From contig JAACJM010000009.1 in assembly GCA_013368315.1 (NCBI GenBank), forward strand, positions 186,001-250,000: 64,000 bases of DNA, read 5' to 3'. The notes beneath the pieces were generated by a model. The model did not search any database and was not told the DNA's origin. It saw only the letters and a program-made list of their open reading frames with translations. Below, piece after piece: positions 23,230-32,737 of this stretch. Numbering within the stretch: position 1 is the stretch's first letter; the number at the start of each line of letters is the position of its first letter. Both the position numbers and the translations under genes were made by a program. The DNA is from Tetrapyrgos nigripes (taxonomy: Eukaryota; Basidiomycota; Agaricomycetes; Agaricales; Campanellaceae).

Positions 23230-23600
23230 CCGATGGGGGGGTAGGTCGGAAGATTACGTCTTGGACGTCCCGAAAGTTGTTGAAGACGAAGATGAAGACG
23301 AAGACGAGGACCCTGATCCCATCACAGCTGTAACCCTCACCATATCCCAAGTATGTTCTCGGTGGAGAGCCATCACACGGTCCAAGCCAGAGCTATGGTC
23401 CTCTATCAGCGTCAGCTTGAGGAACAAAACGCCTGGAGTATCAGCTCTGGTGCAACTCTACCTCAAACTATCAGCTCCCGCCTCGTTGACACTCAAAATC
23501 GACAGTAGCGGCTGGAGAGGCTACTGTGCACGTACACTCGAGCAGGAGGGACAGTCAATGATCGGGGCTTGGTACAAGCGTATTATCGGTGGCAAAAGAT
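23230..23600 (+). pseudogene. N-terminal F-box fragment truncated by the segmental duplication
   Basis: The frame encodes an acidic run, then TLTISQVCSRWRAITRSKPE, LWSSISVSLR and LVQLYLKLSAPASLTLKID, the standard second half of a mushroom F-box plus the start of the LRR region. Sense is lost after about 23560, and the segmental duplication begins at about 23667. No downstream LRRs remain. Confidence 0.6.
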
Positions 23601-23766
23601 CTCGTTTAATAACTGGGAAAAATCGCGATGTTCTTCATACAGATCTGCTTGCGTTTTGCGTTTTGTGCTTTGTAATGACCTCGAGGCCCGTAGATGGACA
23701 AGCACTGCTCTGTGTATTGTTTTGGGTCAAAAGGCATAAGCTGACATAGGGAAACAAGTAGAGCAA

Positions 23767-24917
23767 TCAACGTGTGCTATGAGCGGATACACTGAGTCGA
23801 CGGAGTTCCGCCAATTCGGTGTCCAGCACTTGTACTAGATCGAAAGCCTCATCCCGTCTATTCTTGGCTTCCTGTAATTGAGCCAAAGCGCTATCCCTCT
23901 CAGATTCGGCTTCTCGTAGTGGTCGCTCAAATATCTGTAAATGTAAAGTCAAAACTTTTGGATTCGGGTTCAATGATAATGCGAACTTCTCTTTGATGAT
24001 CTACACTAGCTCTGAAATCTCTCCAGACTTCATCAAATTTTTCCTTCATGACAAGAGCGTCATTCACCACGTTTGACTGCACTTTCTGCTTCACTTCCGT
24101 AAACGCAGCTCTCCTACACCGCGACATAGGTTCTTCGTTGATACCTGCAAGCATGTTGGCAATCTTCCAGATCATCCGTGTATGATAATAGGCTTGGGCG
24201 TGGTAGAGGCGATAGTGTGGAGTATGGGCATGGACCAGAGCAGTTAATACGAAGATTTGTCCTACAGTGAGTCTGTGTTGATGCATCGTGGCGTCGATCT
24301 CTGCCAGTGTTATATATCTGCTCGACACGAGCTTCTTGAGGTCATCGACGTTGCGAGTACAACTGACTCTGAGTAGGTCGTCGGTAAACCGCTCTCTCCG
24401 TGAAGTTGACCGAGCATTAGAAGGACTGGGAGTAACATTAACTTGAATGAGCAACGACAGACTTATGCAGCGGATTGGTAGGCGATCACCTGTCTATGTC
24501 TTCATCTCCCAGATCACCAATGCGACTGAGGTTGATCTTCTGCTGCCCATAATTTTCTGGGCGCGTGCGTTCGATAATGAAGTAGTTTCCGCAGTCGTTT
24601 GCGTCTACGTCTTGAAAGAACACGATCATGAATTCGTGCAGAGGGCTCGCTTGACATTGGCAATACTGCAAACGAGTGACAACGAGGTGAGAAGCGTCGT
24701 CTCCAGCATTTTTGAGACGAAGAGCCAAGCGCGAGGTGTCACGGTGCTCCTGAAAGCCCTTCTTCAACAGGTACTTTGTATCCATAAAGGATTTATCGGT
24801 GACAGGAAATAAGATCTCTCCTGCACCAGCTAGTTTGGATGGATTGGGATACGAAGGCCGTTTCACCGAGAACCGGAAGAGTTGGGATAGAAGTTTAGAT
24901 GGGTTGAAGGACAACAT
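23767..24917 (-). CDS. Unknown two-domain plus coiled-coil family protein, copy D
   Basis: Paralogue of copy B, starting MLSFNPSKLL at 24917. Exon 1 runs to 24490 (YPNPSK, GEILFPVTDKSF, RLKNAGDDASHLVVTR, FIIERTRPE). Exon 2 ends at 23987 and carries FTDDLLRVSCTRN and the QAYYHTRMIW-type hallmark. The coiled-coil exon is 23934-23767 (PLREAESERDSALAQLQEAK). The acceptor used in copy B (TTAG) is TTAA here, so exon 2 must use a different AG. The next one (CCCAG, 12 nt on) keeps the frame and removes four residues; otherwise the gene is dead. The second intron is 52 nt, versus 51 in B. Function unknown. Confidence 0.6.
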
Positions 24918-25250
24918 AGCTGGTTTCTTGGATACAAAGGAGGGCATATAAAGCTTCAAGCCTAGCTAGGCCTCGTGGTAGCGAATTAGCCATGCCTTTG
25001 TTCTGCTACTGTCACTAGACTGAGTGCAGAAAACAAAGGATAGGACAACGGTCCCGCGGATGTATGGTACTTGTCAATTTGAGGCCTTTTCCCACGACCT
25101 TTTCTTGTCTTCCTGCAAAAATTTGACAAAAATCGACATACATAGCGATAAAAACATTGCTGTGAAAAAACATCTGGTGCCCTGATTCTGGTCCTCTAGT
25201 AAACCGCCGGCCCCAGCAGTAGTGAACTGGCTTCCTCGCCTGACCCTTGC
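24918..25250. other. Spacer between copies D and E
   Basis: Duplicate of the B-C spacer (2918-3236). No additional gene. Confidence 0.5.
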
Positions 25251-26312
25251 TTATCCCTGGACCCCAATATCTGATTGGTTGGCAATTTGACGGTTCAGCT
25301 GTGCCACCATTTCATCTTCCAAGGACTTCATGAGCGCTATTGCCTCGTCTCTCTGAATCTCAACTTCATCTCTCTCAGCCTTAGCTATCTCTGCATCGGC
25401 TTTGGCCTTTTGATATAATTTTTCATGCTCCTATACGTACGTCAGGTATAAGCTGCACTGGCAGACGATGGAAACATTACCTCTCTGTTTCGAGCCACCT
25501 CTTCTATGAATTCCTTCCACCTCTTCTCAAATGCGGCCTTCACTTCAGGTGCACCACGGACTGCCTCGGACTTCATTCTACCCATTACCTCTCTGAAAAC
25601 AAGTTGCCTTCGCTGCCCTCCCGCTACTTGGACATTGGACCCTACGGTCATGTTGACGACCTGCCAGATCATTCGGGCATAGTAGTAGCATTGCCTATCG
25701 CAAAGACGATAATACGGAGCACGACTTTGGAGAACTGCGGTCAATACAGCCAATTGCCCCATGGTGAACTTATCCATATGTTCAGAACCATCCAACTGAA
25801 GTTCTGCCAGTTTGATCCAGCCTCCCGGCATAATTTTTTCGAGGTCTTTGCGGTCTCCAGTACTGCTTACACGCAGGATGTCTTCAGCGAACCGTTTCTT
25901 CCAGAGAAATTGAAATGGAGTACTAGGGCATTGTGAGCGTCATCTGGAATGTACACTTCCGAGTCGAACGGACCGGATTGAGCACGTACCTATTTTCCAC
26001 AAACGTATCCGACAAATTGCGTTCCAGGACGGCAAAGTTTTCGCGACGTTGTGGACCCTCTGAACTGCCCTGTTCAATCTCACCGCTACCTCCAAGTCTG
26101 AAGAAAACGACGATAAATTCGTGGAAAGGCTTGATTTGGCGTTGCATATACTCCACACGGGAGATAAAGAGACGGGTACCATCGTTTCCTGCGTTGATGA
26201 GACGATGCATTAACCTCGACGGCTCGGGATAGATTTCGAAGGGATCTGAGGAGTGTTTGTCCGAAGGAAAAAAGATTTCCGTTGTGCTGATGTTTACAGG
26301 GGGCAAGACCAT
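25251..26312 (-). CDS. Unknown two-domain plus coiled-coil family protein, copy E
   Basis: Paralogue of copy C. Exons 26312-25990, 25922-25481 and 25430-25251 splice to about 314 aa with all phases agreeing. The N-terminal domain has STTEIFFPSD, LMHRLINAGNDGTRLFISR, KPFHEFIVVFF and FAVLERNLSD. The second domain has WKKRFAEDILRVSSTGD, WIKLAELQLDG, MGQLAVLTAVLQ, CYYYARMIWQVVNM and VAGGQRRQ. The tail exon is a coiled coil with IQRDEAIALMKSLEDE, ending DIGVQG. It is shorter than C at the N-terminus. Its reading frame is intact despite duplication, so it may be functional. Function unknown. Confidence 0.7.
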
Positions 26313-27212
26313 TTCGACCTAGGAGTTGAAGGATAGACATACATGACTGTTAAATACGCTTTTAGTGATGTTTTCGCTCAAGGAAACACACGGCTTCCAA
26401 AAACAAAATATAGAGCTCTTGACATCCACTAAGTAATGGTCTAATGATGCCTTTTACGACAAGTTTTGTAAAAGACTCGGTTTGACACTGACACCGACGC
26501 CTCAGGTTGGCGTTATAAATGTTCTTCTAGGTTCGAGACAATCAAATATCTGCCAAGCGTCCCTTGAGGCGCCCAAAGCGGTTGCTTTAGGTAGACAGGC
26601 GTGCATATCTCCGTTGTATGTAGTTGCAATTGGGTTAGGAATAGAATTAAACTTTGGATATAGACTATATGTAGTCATATGTACCTTCTGAATTTGGAGA
26701 CTTTAATTAAACACATCACAAATCGGCGTAGTATGACTGGGAACTCGTAACTCCGAGTTTAAGACCAGTGCAGGAAACATAGTAAGTAGCATAATCGGTA
26801 TTCCACAAGACTTGATGCTGTTCAATCAACAAAGTCTAATCCGACGAAAGGGAGGATTTATTTACGGAAAGATTTGAGCGGGCTGAAAGACCGCTGTCGT
26901 AGATCTGGCGATTGTGCTCAGTGGTGACCAAACCAGAGTGGTTTCAAGGAGGAATAGGGGACTCAGGAGTGGCGCATTGATTAAAGATTTGTTTGGCCAT
27001 AGTAGACAGATAACCAAGACACGACAGTGACCCTATATGCTTGATTCTATACACGTACACACCGCCCGGAAAGACAGAGTTGGGTAACTACTCCCTTAGT
27101 CTCCTCTGTTCTTTTAAGAAGACCCCGCCAAACGCGCCTTTCGCTTGACTTCTACTGTCCTGGGGTCGATGAACGAGGATAGGTTCCTGCATCTGGAAAT
27201 GCGACTTACCAG
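26313..27212. other. Duplicated spacer upstream of copy E
   Basis: Homologous to 4335-5140. No gene seen. Confidence 0.55.
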
Positions 27213-27257
27213 CTATAGAAGAGGCTCTTCTACATAGCTCTACATAGAATCTTTTCC

Positions 27258-27390
27258 TCTATGTAGAGCCGGCTAGCCCGGCTAGGACCCATAGCACTCA
27301 TAGCAGCTACATTTATAACTCTACGTAGAGTCGGCTAGCCCGGCTAGGACCCAAAGCGCTCATAGCAGCCATAGGGGCTACATTGATTAC
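27258..27390. repeat. Two imperfect tandem units at the left end of the insertion
   Basis: Both units run tctaYgtagagYcggctagc, ccggctaggaccca, then catagcag and gctacat. The second unit has a few extra bases near its end. Confidence 0.7.
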
Positions 27391-27704
27391 TCGTCAGGTC
27401 ACCGTTAGACCTGTTAGACCCTGAATATTTTACCAAAAGTGCCGAGTTGTATCAGAGACCAAGGTAAGTACAGGCACTAGGTGTGAATGGACCTTCGAGA
27501 ACAGATATAAGTCCCTGGCAAGGGAACGCAAGCAATCAACTTCAAATTTGCCCTCGTAAGTCACAATGCTCTCTCAAGCTCAAGTCCTTTCTGATTCCTT
27601 TCTTTCTTCCTTACAGCTTTGAGTGTAGTTGCCCTGCTAGTTCCTTGTTCATATTATATACATATCATTGACCATAGTATACGTACTTGTACTTACTCAA
27701 ATTC

Positions 27705-28454
27705 ATGATAGACAAGGGGGTTCGGATACTGTGGACCGGTACACTCCGGGGTCGGTCGGTTGGAGGTCCGCAGGCCACTAAAAAATTTTTGATGCGTAAT
27801 ATTTTTGGGCTTCGTAGACGTTGAGAAGAGCAGGATAGTGTGTATAAAATAATTTTACATCCCTTTCTGACAGTTTGAGCAACAAAGATGAAGTAAAGTA
27901 AGCTATCATAGGCAGCGGCAGCGAGGATAGGTCATGTAAGACGGAAAATCAAATATCCTCATTGCCTGGCCGTCCACTCCATCAGTGTACTCAGAAAAAA
28001 AAACAGTAATGATTGACTCGGATGAGAAATCCCAGCGTACCAAAAGGCCCAGAGTGATGGAAGGTAGCGATATCTTCGTGTGTGTGTGCGGGGTGGTTGT
28101 CCAAGATGGAGAGAAGTCGACCGACGTTGCAGCTGGTTGCAGCAACCGAGCAAAATGGGTGAGTACTATTACTGCCATTTTTGCGTCAGGAAACTCACCT
28201 TTGCGTTCCCAAATCATAGTAGCATTGTATATGTGTGCAGCTGGATGAGTTTGTGCTGTCTGGCTGGCTGTGCGAGGTTTGCGAGGCAGAGAGAGGTCGG
28301 TCTCAGAAACGAGGAAGGCGAAATTGATGACGCGTATATTACATAAGCTACCTTTTATGGAAGGTCGGTCGGTCGGTTGGTCTGCTCAAGGTCCTTAAAA
28401 AATTTTTCGAGGTTGTGTAATAAAATAAAATTTTCGGACCCCCTTGATGATAGA
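27705..28454. mobile_element. hAT-type non-autonomous element with perfect 8-bp target duplication
   Basis: The element spans 27713-28446 (734 bp). It is flanked by the identical 8-mer ATGATAGA at 27705-27712 and 28447-28454. The ends are inverted: CAAGGGGGTTCGG on the left and CAAGGGGGTCCGA on the right (reverse complement). An 8-bp duplication with a CAAGGGG-like terminus is typical of the hAT superfamily. A run of As and Ts (ttaaaaaattttt-like) follows each terminus. Internal frames encode nothing like a transposase, so it would depend on an element elsewhere. It lies inside the palindrome-ended insertion and is therefore the younger event. Confidence 0.85.
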
Positions 28455-28736
28455 GCAGTCTATGCTGTACATAAATTGTTGTCAACAAACAATTAGGGAG
28501 AGAAACCCGGGAACAGAAATCCAAAAGAAAGCGTCATGTAAGTGGTGCTGGAGCACGAGAGAAAGCCAGGAATGCTGTACGGCCTCTTCCCTGACCCTGC
28601 GTCAGGTTTCCGCCTAGCTCGGCTAGTTCCCATAGAACAGTGCTATGTAGACCGTGTCCTTCTATGGAGAGCTACATAGAAGGGGGTTAGCTATGGCTTC
28701 TAGCCGAGCTATGGGCTCTATGTAGAACTACATAGA

Positions 28737-30354
28737 GAATCTGCAGTTTCCAGATGTGGCACAGGAACGATCATGCTCCTGGTAAGGAAATTGAATCTTA
28801 TCCTTGTCTTTCCGTAGGAACTCGAAGTCCAGGTAAGATGCGTAACGTTTGGTACCAGACGAAGCGGGTCTGTACCAACTCGTCCTGAGTCTCTGTTGAG
28901 TAAATTCCTGGTGATGGGCGACTATTGAGGGGTCGAAGCTGTTGATGAATCCACCAGGAAATAGTTTCGGAAGCCGAGGAAAAGTCAGGCCTGAGGCTGA
29001 CGACAACTGTGGCACTAGATATGTACTCTGGTAGCAGTAGTGATAGCCGTAATACAGCCTGTTGTGACTGCGAGCGAAGCAAGATCCTTGCAAGGACTAT
29101 TCGCGGCTTTTCCAGAGCGACCTCCACCACTAAATCCTTATTAGGCTCTGCTTTCACCAATAGCCGCAACTACCGTAGTCCGAGGCTTGACCACCCTCGT
29201 CATGCTGACTTCTCGGCTCTGAACCCGTTTCTTCACTGCTTTGATTCTGACGTCTTCTGCACGCTGGCACAGGCATTCTTTGGCTTCCCATTGCCTTTTG
29301 ATGTTCCTCATCTGCAGAAGTCACAGAACACAAGCTAGAACGAGAACGCTCTAGAGGTCATCATGATGGGACGGGGTCAGGTGTCAATGTCCGGGGTAAA
29401 CGCGTCGTCGTTCGGTGGTTCTTCGTCTGAGAAAGATGAGTTTGGAGAGACGTTCGACCAGGGTAGTGAAGAGCTTGAACTAGCTATTATCAAAGAAGAT
29501 AATAGAGGAGAAAGGGTGATACTCACCTGAGGCTCAACGACACCACAAATATAAGAGATATCTTTTTCATGCTTTAGGAGTTTAATCATTAATGGTCTTC
29601 GCGTCAGAGATGGATGGTGAGTTGTTTCCTTATCTTCACATGAGACAATTCGGGTCCCGGTGGATGAGGTGCGGGCGCTGGAATATCTGCTGGGGAAGGT
29701 CGAGGTCTGGGAAAAGAGTTTAAGAAATGAATCGGAATCTGTGTCGGAAATTTTTAGTCGTGGTTAGATAGAGCTTCACGAAGGATGGTTCGCACTCTAC
29801 TCACTCTCACAGTTCCGTGGTCCTGCTTCAGATTGCCCACCATTCGGGTGAGGATGGGTTTAGTCGCTCTTATTGACGTCGACCACGCAGTAAGGACTCA
29901 GGAGAAGTTGAGTAGTGCATGTAAGACTCTTCTGGAGACAACGATGGATTCTTGACGCGTCTCGGGCAAGGTTTTAGTAGCTCCAGAGGTATCAGAGCCT
30001 ATAGATCGCAATCAGAAATTGGAACTCCATTATACTCGCGCAGCTTACCTCTGGAAGCAATCTGGAAGCCAAAGAAATTGCAGATACGTTCTCTCAACGT
30101 ATTGCTAGGGGTCTTCGTTGCCATCGAACATGGATAGATAGTTTCGAGTCAGAGTGTTTTCCTGATTTTCTGTCCATGCAATTTTGGGCTTGATATCGAG
30201 TAGCTTGAGACGACCGCTATGGCGCAGGTAGTCTTATAAAACTCCCACCACCCTTATCGTAGCTCGGATTTAAGTCAGGTGTAAATCACGTTTTTCGGAG
30301 ATAATGAAAATTTTTCAATAAACGCAATAAACGCGTCTTACCTGGAGCGCGTCA
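28737..30354. other. Degenerate region with possible gene scraps
   Basis: No gene can be supported. On the minus strand near 28770-28830 a short peptide, RKDKDKIQFPYQE, resembles the end of Mgm101 ([14 protein letters not shown]) and may continue the duplication past the inserted element. Minus-strand frames at 28798-29169 and 29377-29589 are Ser-rich and cannot be joined convincingly. Confidence 0.4.
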
Positions 30355-30580
30355 ATGAGTGCTTCCATTGACGCTGACAATCCTTTTTGCTTTAACTCAA
30401 CTGCGGGACGGTCTACTTGTCGCGAAATTGGTCAGAAGCATCTCCCATATGACCCTCATGATGTCAGCATAAAAGCTGCCGCAAGCATTCTAGACAAGCA
30501 GGATGTATTTGTACGGACAGCGTGCGGATCTGGAAAAACTGGAATAATAGCACTTCTAGCTGTTCTTCTACGGCAGGTGG
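30355..30580 (+). pseudogene. Truncated RecQ/DEAD-like helicase N-terminal fragment
   Basis: The frame reads LPYDPHDVSIKAAASILDKQ, DVFVRTACGSGKTGIIALLA, then LLRQ. This matches the start of the helicase core of RecQ-like proteins abundant in mushrooms, including the Walker A-type GSGKTG of motif I. Everything after motif I is absent: from about 30580 the DNA belongs to an oppositely oriented gene. A captured or truncated fragment is the simplest reading. Confidence 0.6.
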
Positions 30581-31202
30581 TGATGCTGGGGTAGGTGCCG
30601 CTGGACCCGCAAGAGTGGATGACTTTTGTTTAGGACGGCCGCGGCGGGATTTAGGTGAACGAGACGTTGCCTGAGTCGAGGGAGAGGATGGGAAGTTGGA
30701 ATAGAACGAATTGAAGGCAGTAGGAGTTTGCTAGTAAAACATAAATGTCTAGTAGTCCACCAAAAATGAGAGTCACATACCGGAAATACAGGGGAATTAG
30801 GAATATGTGGTGGTGTGCTTGTCTGAACATTGAGTTTATAAGCGTGGCTTGGTTTTCGAGGTTCTCGTGGGGTTGGTTCATACTAGAAAGAAAATGAGCT
30901 GCATACTTCAAAGAAGCAAGGGAGAAACACACGAAAAACGCCGGAGGACCTTCATAAGTTCTTGTTCCTACATTGACTCCTCCAAAAGCATGGGTAATCT
31001 TCTGTCGTTTGGGGCTACGTTCAACGCTAACAGGGGCAGTATTTTCTCGTTCCGTTGAGGCAGGGACTGGTTGGTAAGTGAACGAAATCGGGGTGGGTGT
31101 GTGCTGATGCTCATGTTGAGTGTTACTACGCGTATTTTTGGAGGGGGATAATGGTAGTCTTCTTGGTGTAAAAGGATCGTTGGAGTCACTTGGAAGACTC
31201 AT
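30579..31202 (-). pseudogene. 3'-truncated gene for a Ser/Pro-rich AT-hook-like protein
   Basis: The minus strand starts MSLPSDSNDPFTPRRLPLSP at 31202 and continues with a basic SPKRQKITHAFGG segment. After splicing two short introns (donor about GTGTGT, acceptor TTTCTAG; donor GTATGT, acceptor TTTACTAG) it continues EPTPREPRKPSHAYK, then SKSRRGRPK-like text (actual SPKSRRGRPKQKSS), reminiscent of an AT-hook. The frame then runs into the antisense of the helicase fragment with no natural end. I do not recognise the family. A nuclear role would be inference from composition only. Confidence 0.4.
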
Positions 31203-32037
31203 TATTGAGAGATAATATAAAGTATCTTGATTATGACGAGAGACATAAGGGCTATAATGGAGTATGAGGTACTAACACTGGCGACTCGACGCGATTTCTG
31301 ACGCCTACGCACTGTGCGAAAGAACTACTCAATATGGACGACTGCCTTATATGGATGAAAAATAAGACTTAACGCCGAGGTCCTATAGACGCGGCGTGTT
31401 TTTTCGCAGACTCTTAATAAGCGAGGGTACCGAGCAAGAGTCTGCCTAGGGGAGACTATGGCGCAGGCGAATGCCACGGCAAGTGGGGTTTGGTAATGCA
31501 CTTTCCGTGAGAAAAAGCCAATATCACAAAACGCTAAAATCTATTGACTGCAAAACTGGATCTGGCGACGCGTTCCCACAGTATGATTTGACTCCCTCCT
31601 TTGACTTCAAGATCACTACAGTAGTACTCGGCTGGCTGATTTAAGTGTCGTAAACTACTCTGAAGTACTTTATGTATCTAGAGTTACAACTCTGAGACTT
31701 TGAAACGCGTGAAAATGACACCACCAGCCTGAGGCGTACACGACGTGAAGGTCGTACTCCTATGCGCTCGTTTACGGAGACTCGGAAATTACTTCTTCAG
31801 TGTACAGTTGAAAGGGCCAGATGCTGGGATAGGAAAGACAAAGCAATCGTAAGCAAATCGTAAGTTTCCAGTCCCTTTTGACCCTTTCTGCCCCTTCTTC
31901 TCTCTGCTAACTTTTTTCCCCTTCTCTTTACCCTACTCGAATTTTCTGACTTGCCTTTCAGACGCGACGTTTGAATATATTTATCATCGAGCTTCCCTAC
32001 CACAACTTCATGCTAAAACACCCTCGGCGGTTGCCCA
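31203..32037. other. Gene-free stretch
   Basis: No coding sequence recognised. Holds the second copy of the agactct...gtaccgagc...agagtct hairpin (31408-31443). Confidence 0.5.
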
Positions 32038-32325
32038 ATGCGCGCCTACACCATACTTTCCTTCGTTCACGGCCACAAGAAGGCGCTACCTCGAGGACGC
32101 ATACCCCATACACCCGACGCGTACATTTTCTATCGCACTTCCTTCGTCGAGACTTACAAGAACTCGCACAAGCACATTGCTCCACAGACAAGCAGAACAG
32201 CATGTTTTCATGAGCGGGCGAAGATAGCGAAATTGGAGTATGAGAGAATGTATCTAGGTTATGTCTACGTGCACGGTGGGATGAAGAAGGGTAAACACGC
32301 GCGGCCAACGAAAGAGAAGGGATAG
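32038..32325 (+). pseudogene. HMG-box remnant
   Basis: The frame contains GRIPHTPDAYIFYRTSFVET and YKNSHKHIA. After a short non-matching linker it continues ERAKIAKLEYERMYLGYVYV and MKKGKHARPTKEKG. The first block fits the start and helix 1 of a sequence-specific HMG-box (P-P-N-A-Y/F-I-x-F-R pattern), and the second fits helix 3 with its basic tail. The middle, helix 2 with the conserved W, is missing. It most resembles MATA_HMG-type boxes of fungal transcription factors, but there is no flanking gene structure, so I call it a relic. Linkage to a mating-type locus is not implied. Confidence 0.5.
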
Positions 32326-32737
32326 AAAAAGCAGGATGGTGTTGGGATGACTAGAGATCCCAGATCCCACTGCTATGGACCCCAAGCTTGTGTTCAACGT
32401 GGAGTCCAATGTTCAGTCCAATGTCCAGTCCGACGCGGCATTACTTCTATGAAATTCCTATCCCGGAAGGCCAACCAAAAGCGCTCAGTGTAGGCATGGA
32501 TAATGAAGAAGGGTATCAGACGTTATCGCGTTATCGATGAAAGGATGTGTATACAATTTCCGGACAATCCTGCCATGCATACGCGTGTAGCATGGGGAGG
32601 AGACTCAGACTGGTTTGACAAGGTGACTCGGATTGCTTACGGCGTTAATAAAGATTGCTGGACAAACCAAGATGTATCACCAATCATTACCGAAAAGGCA
32701 TTTTGGACAATTATGTATTAGGACTTCTTCAGTACTT
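32326..32737. other. Short non-coding stretch with a small direct repeat
   Basis: Between the HMG relic and the F-box pseudogene. At 32401-32436 a gtccaatgttcagtccaatgtccagtcc-like unit of about 12 bp is repeated imperfectly. No gene seen. Confidence 0.5.

Larger units (their letters stand above)
23667..27205. repeat. Segmental duplication, distal copy (partner 1657-5140)
   Basis: Contains genes D and E, which correspond to B and C, plus their spacers in the same order and strand. It ends where the palindrome-rich insertion starts near 27213; the last shared sequence matches the 3' flank of MGM101. The left boundary cuts an F-box fragment. Confidence 0.8.
27213..28736. mobile_element. Putative non-autonomous element with palindromic ends
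   Basis: An insertion of about 1.5 kb interrupts the duplicated sequence. The left end is rich in ctacatag/ctatgtag palindromes followed by ggctagcccggctag and catagc. The reverse complement of the right end shows the same order (ctctatgtag, ctacatagag, ggctag, catagc). The left end also has two imperfect tandem units of about 62-71 bp (27258-27319 and 27320-27390). No transposase frame is visible. A target-site duplication could not be fixed by eye, so the exact edges and class are uncertain. Confidence 0.5.

Noticed and set aside
23281..23310. gaagacgaagatgaa repeat as a microsatellite
   Set aside because: It is an acidic coding run inside the F-box fragment rather than a free repeat.
27906..28248. 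Frames of 87-103 aa inside the hAT-like element
   Set aside because: No resemblance to a hAT transposase (no dimerisation or catalytic motifs) and they overlap on both strands; judged non-coding filler.
29952..30137. 61-aa frame MTRLGQGFSSSRG
   Set aside because: No domain, no conserved neighbour and no splice context.
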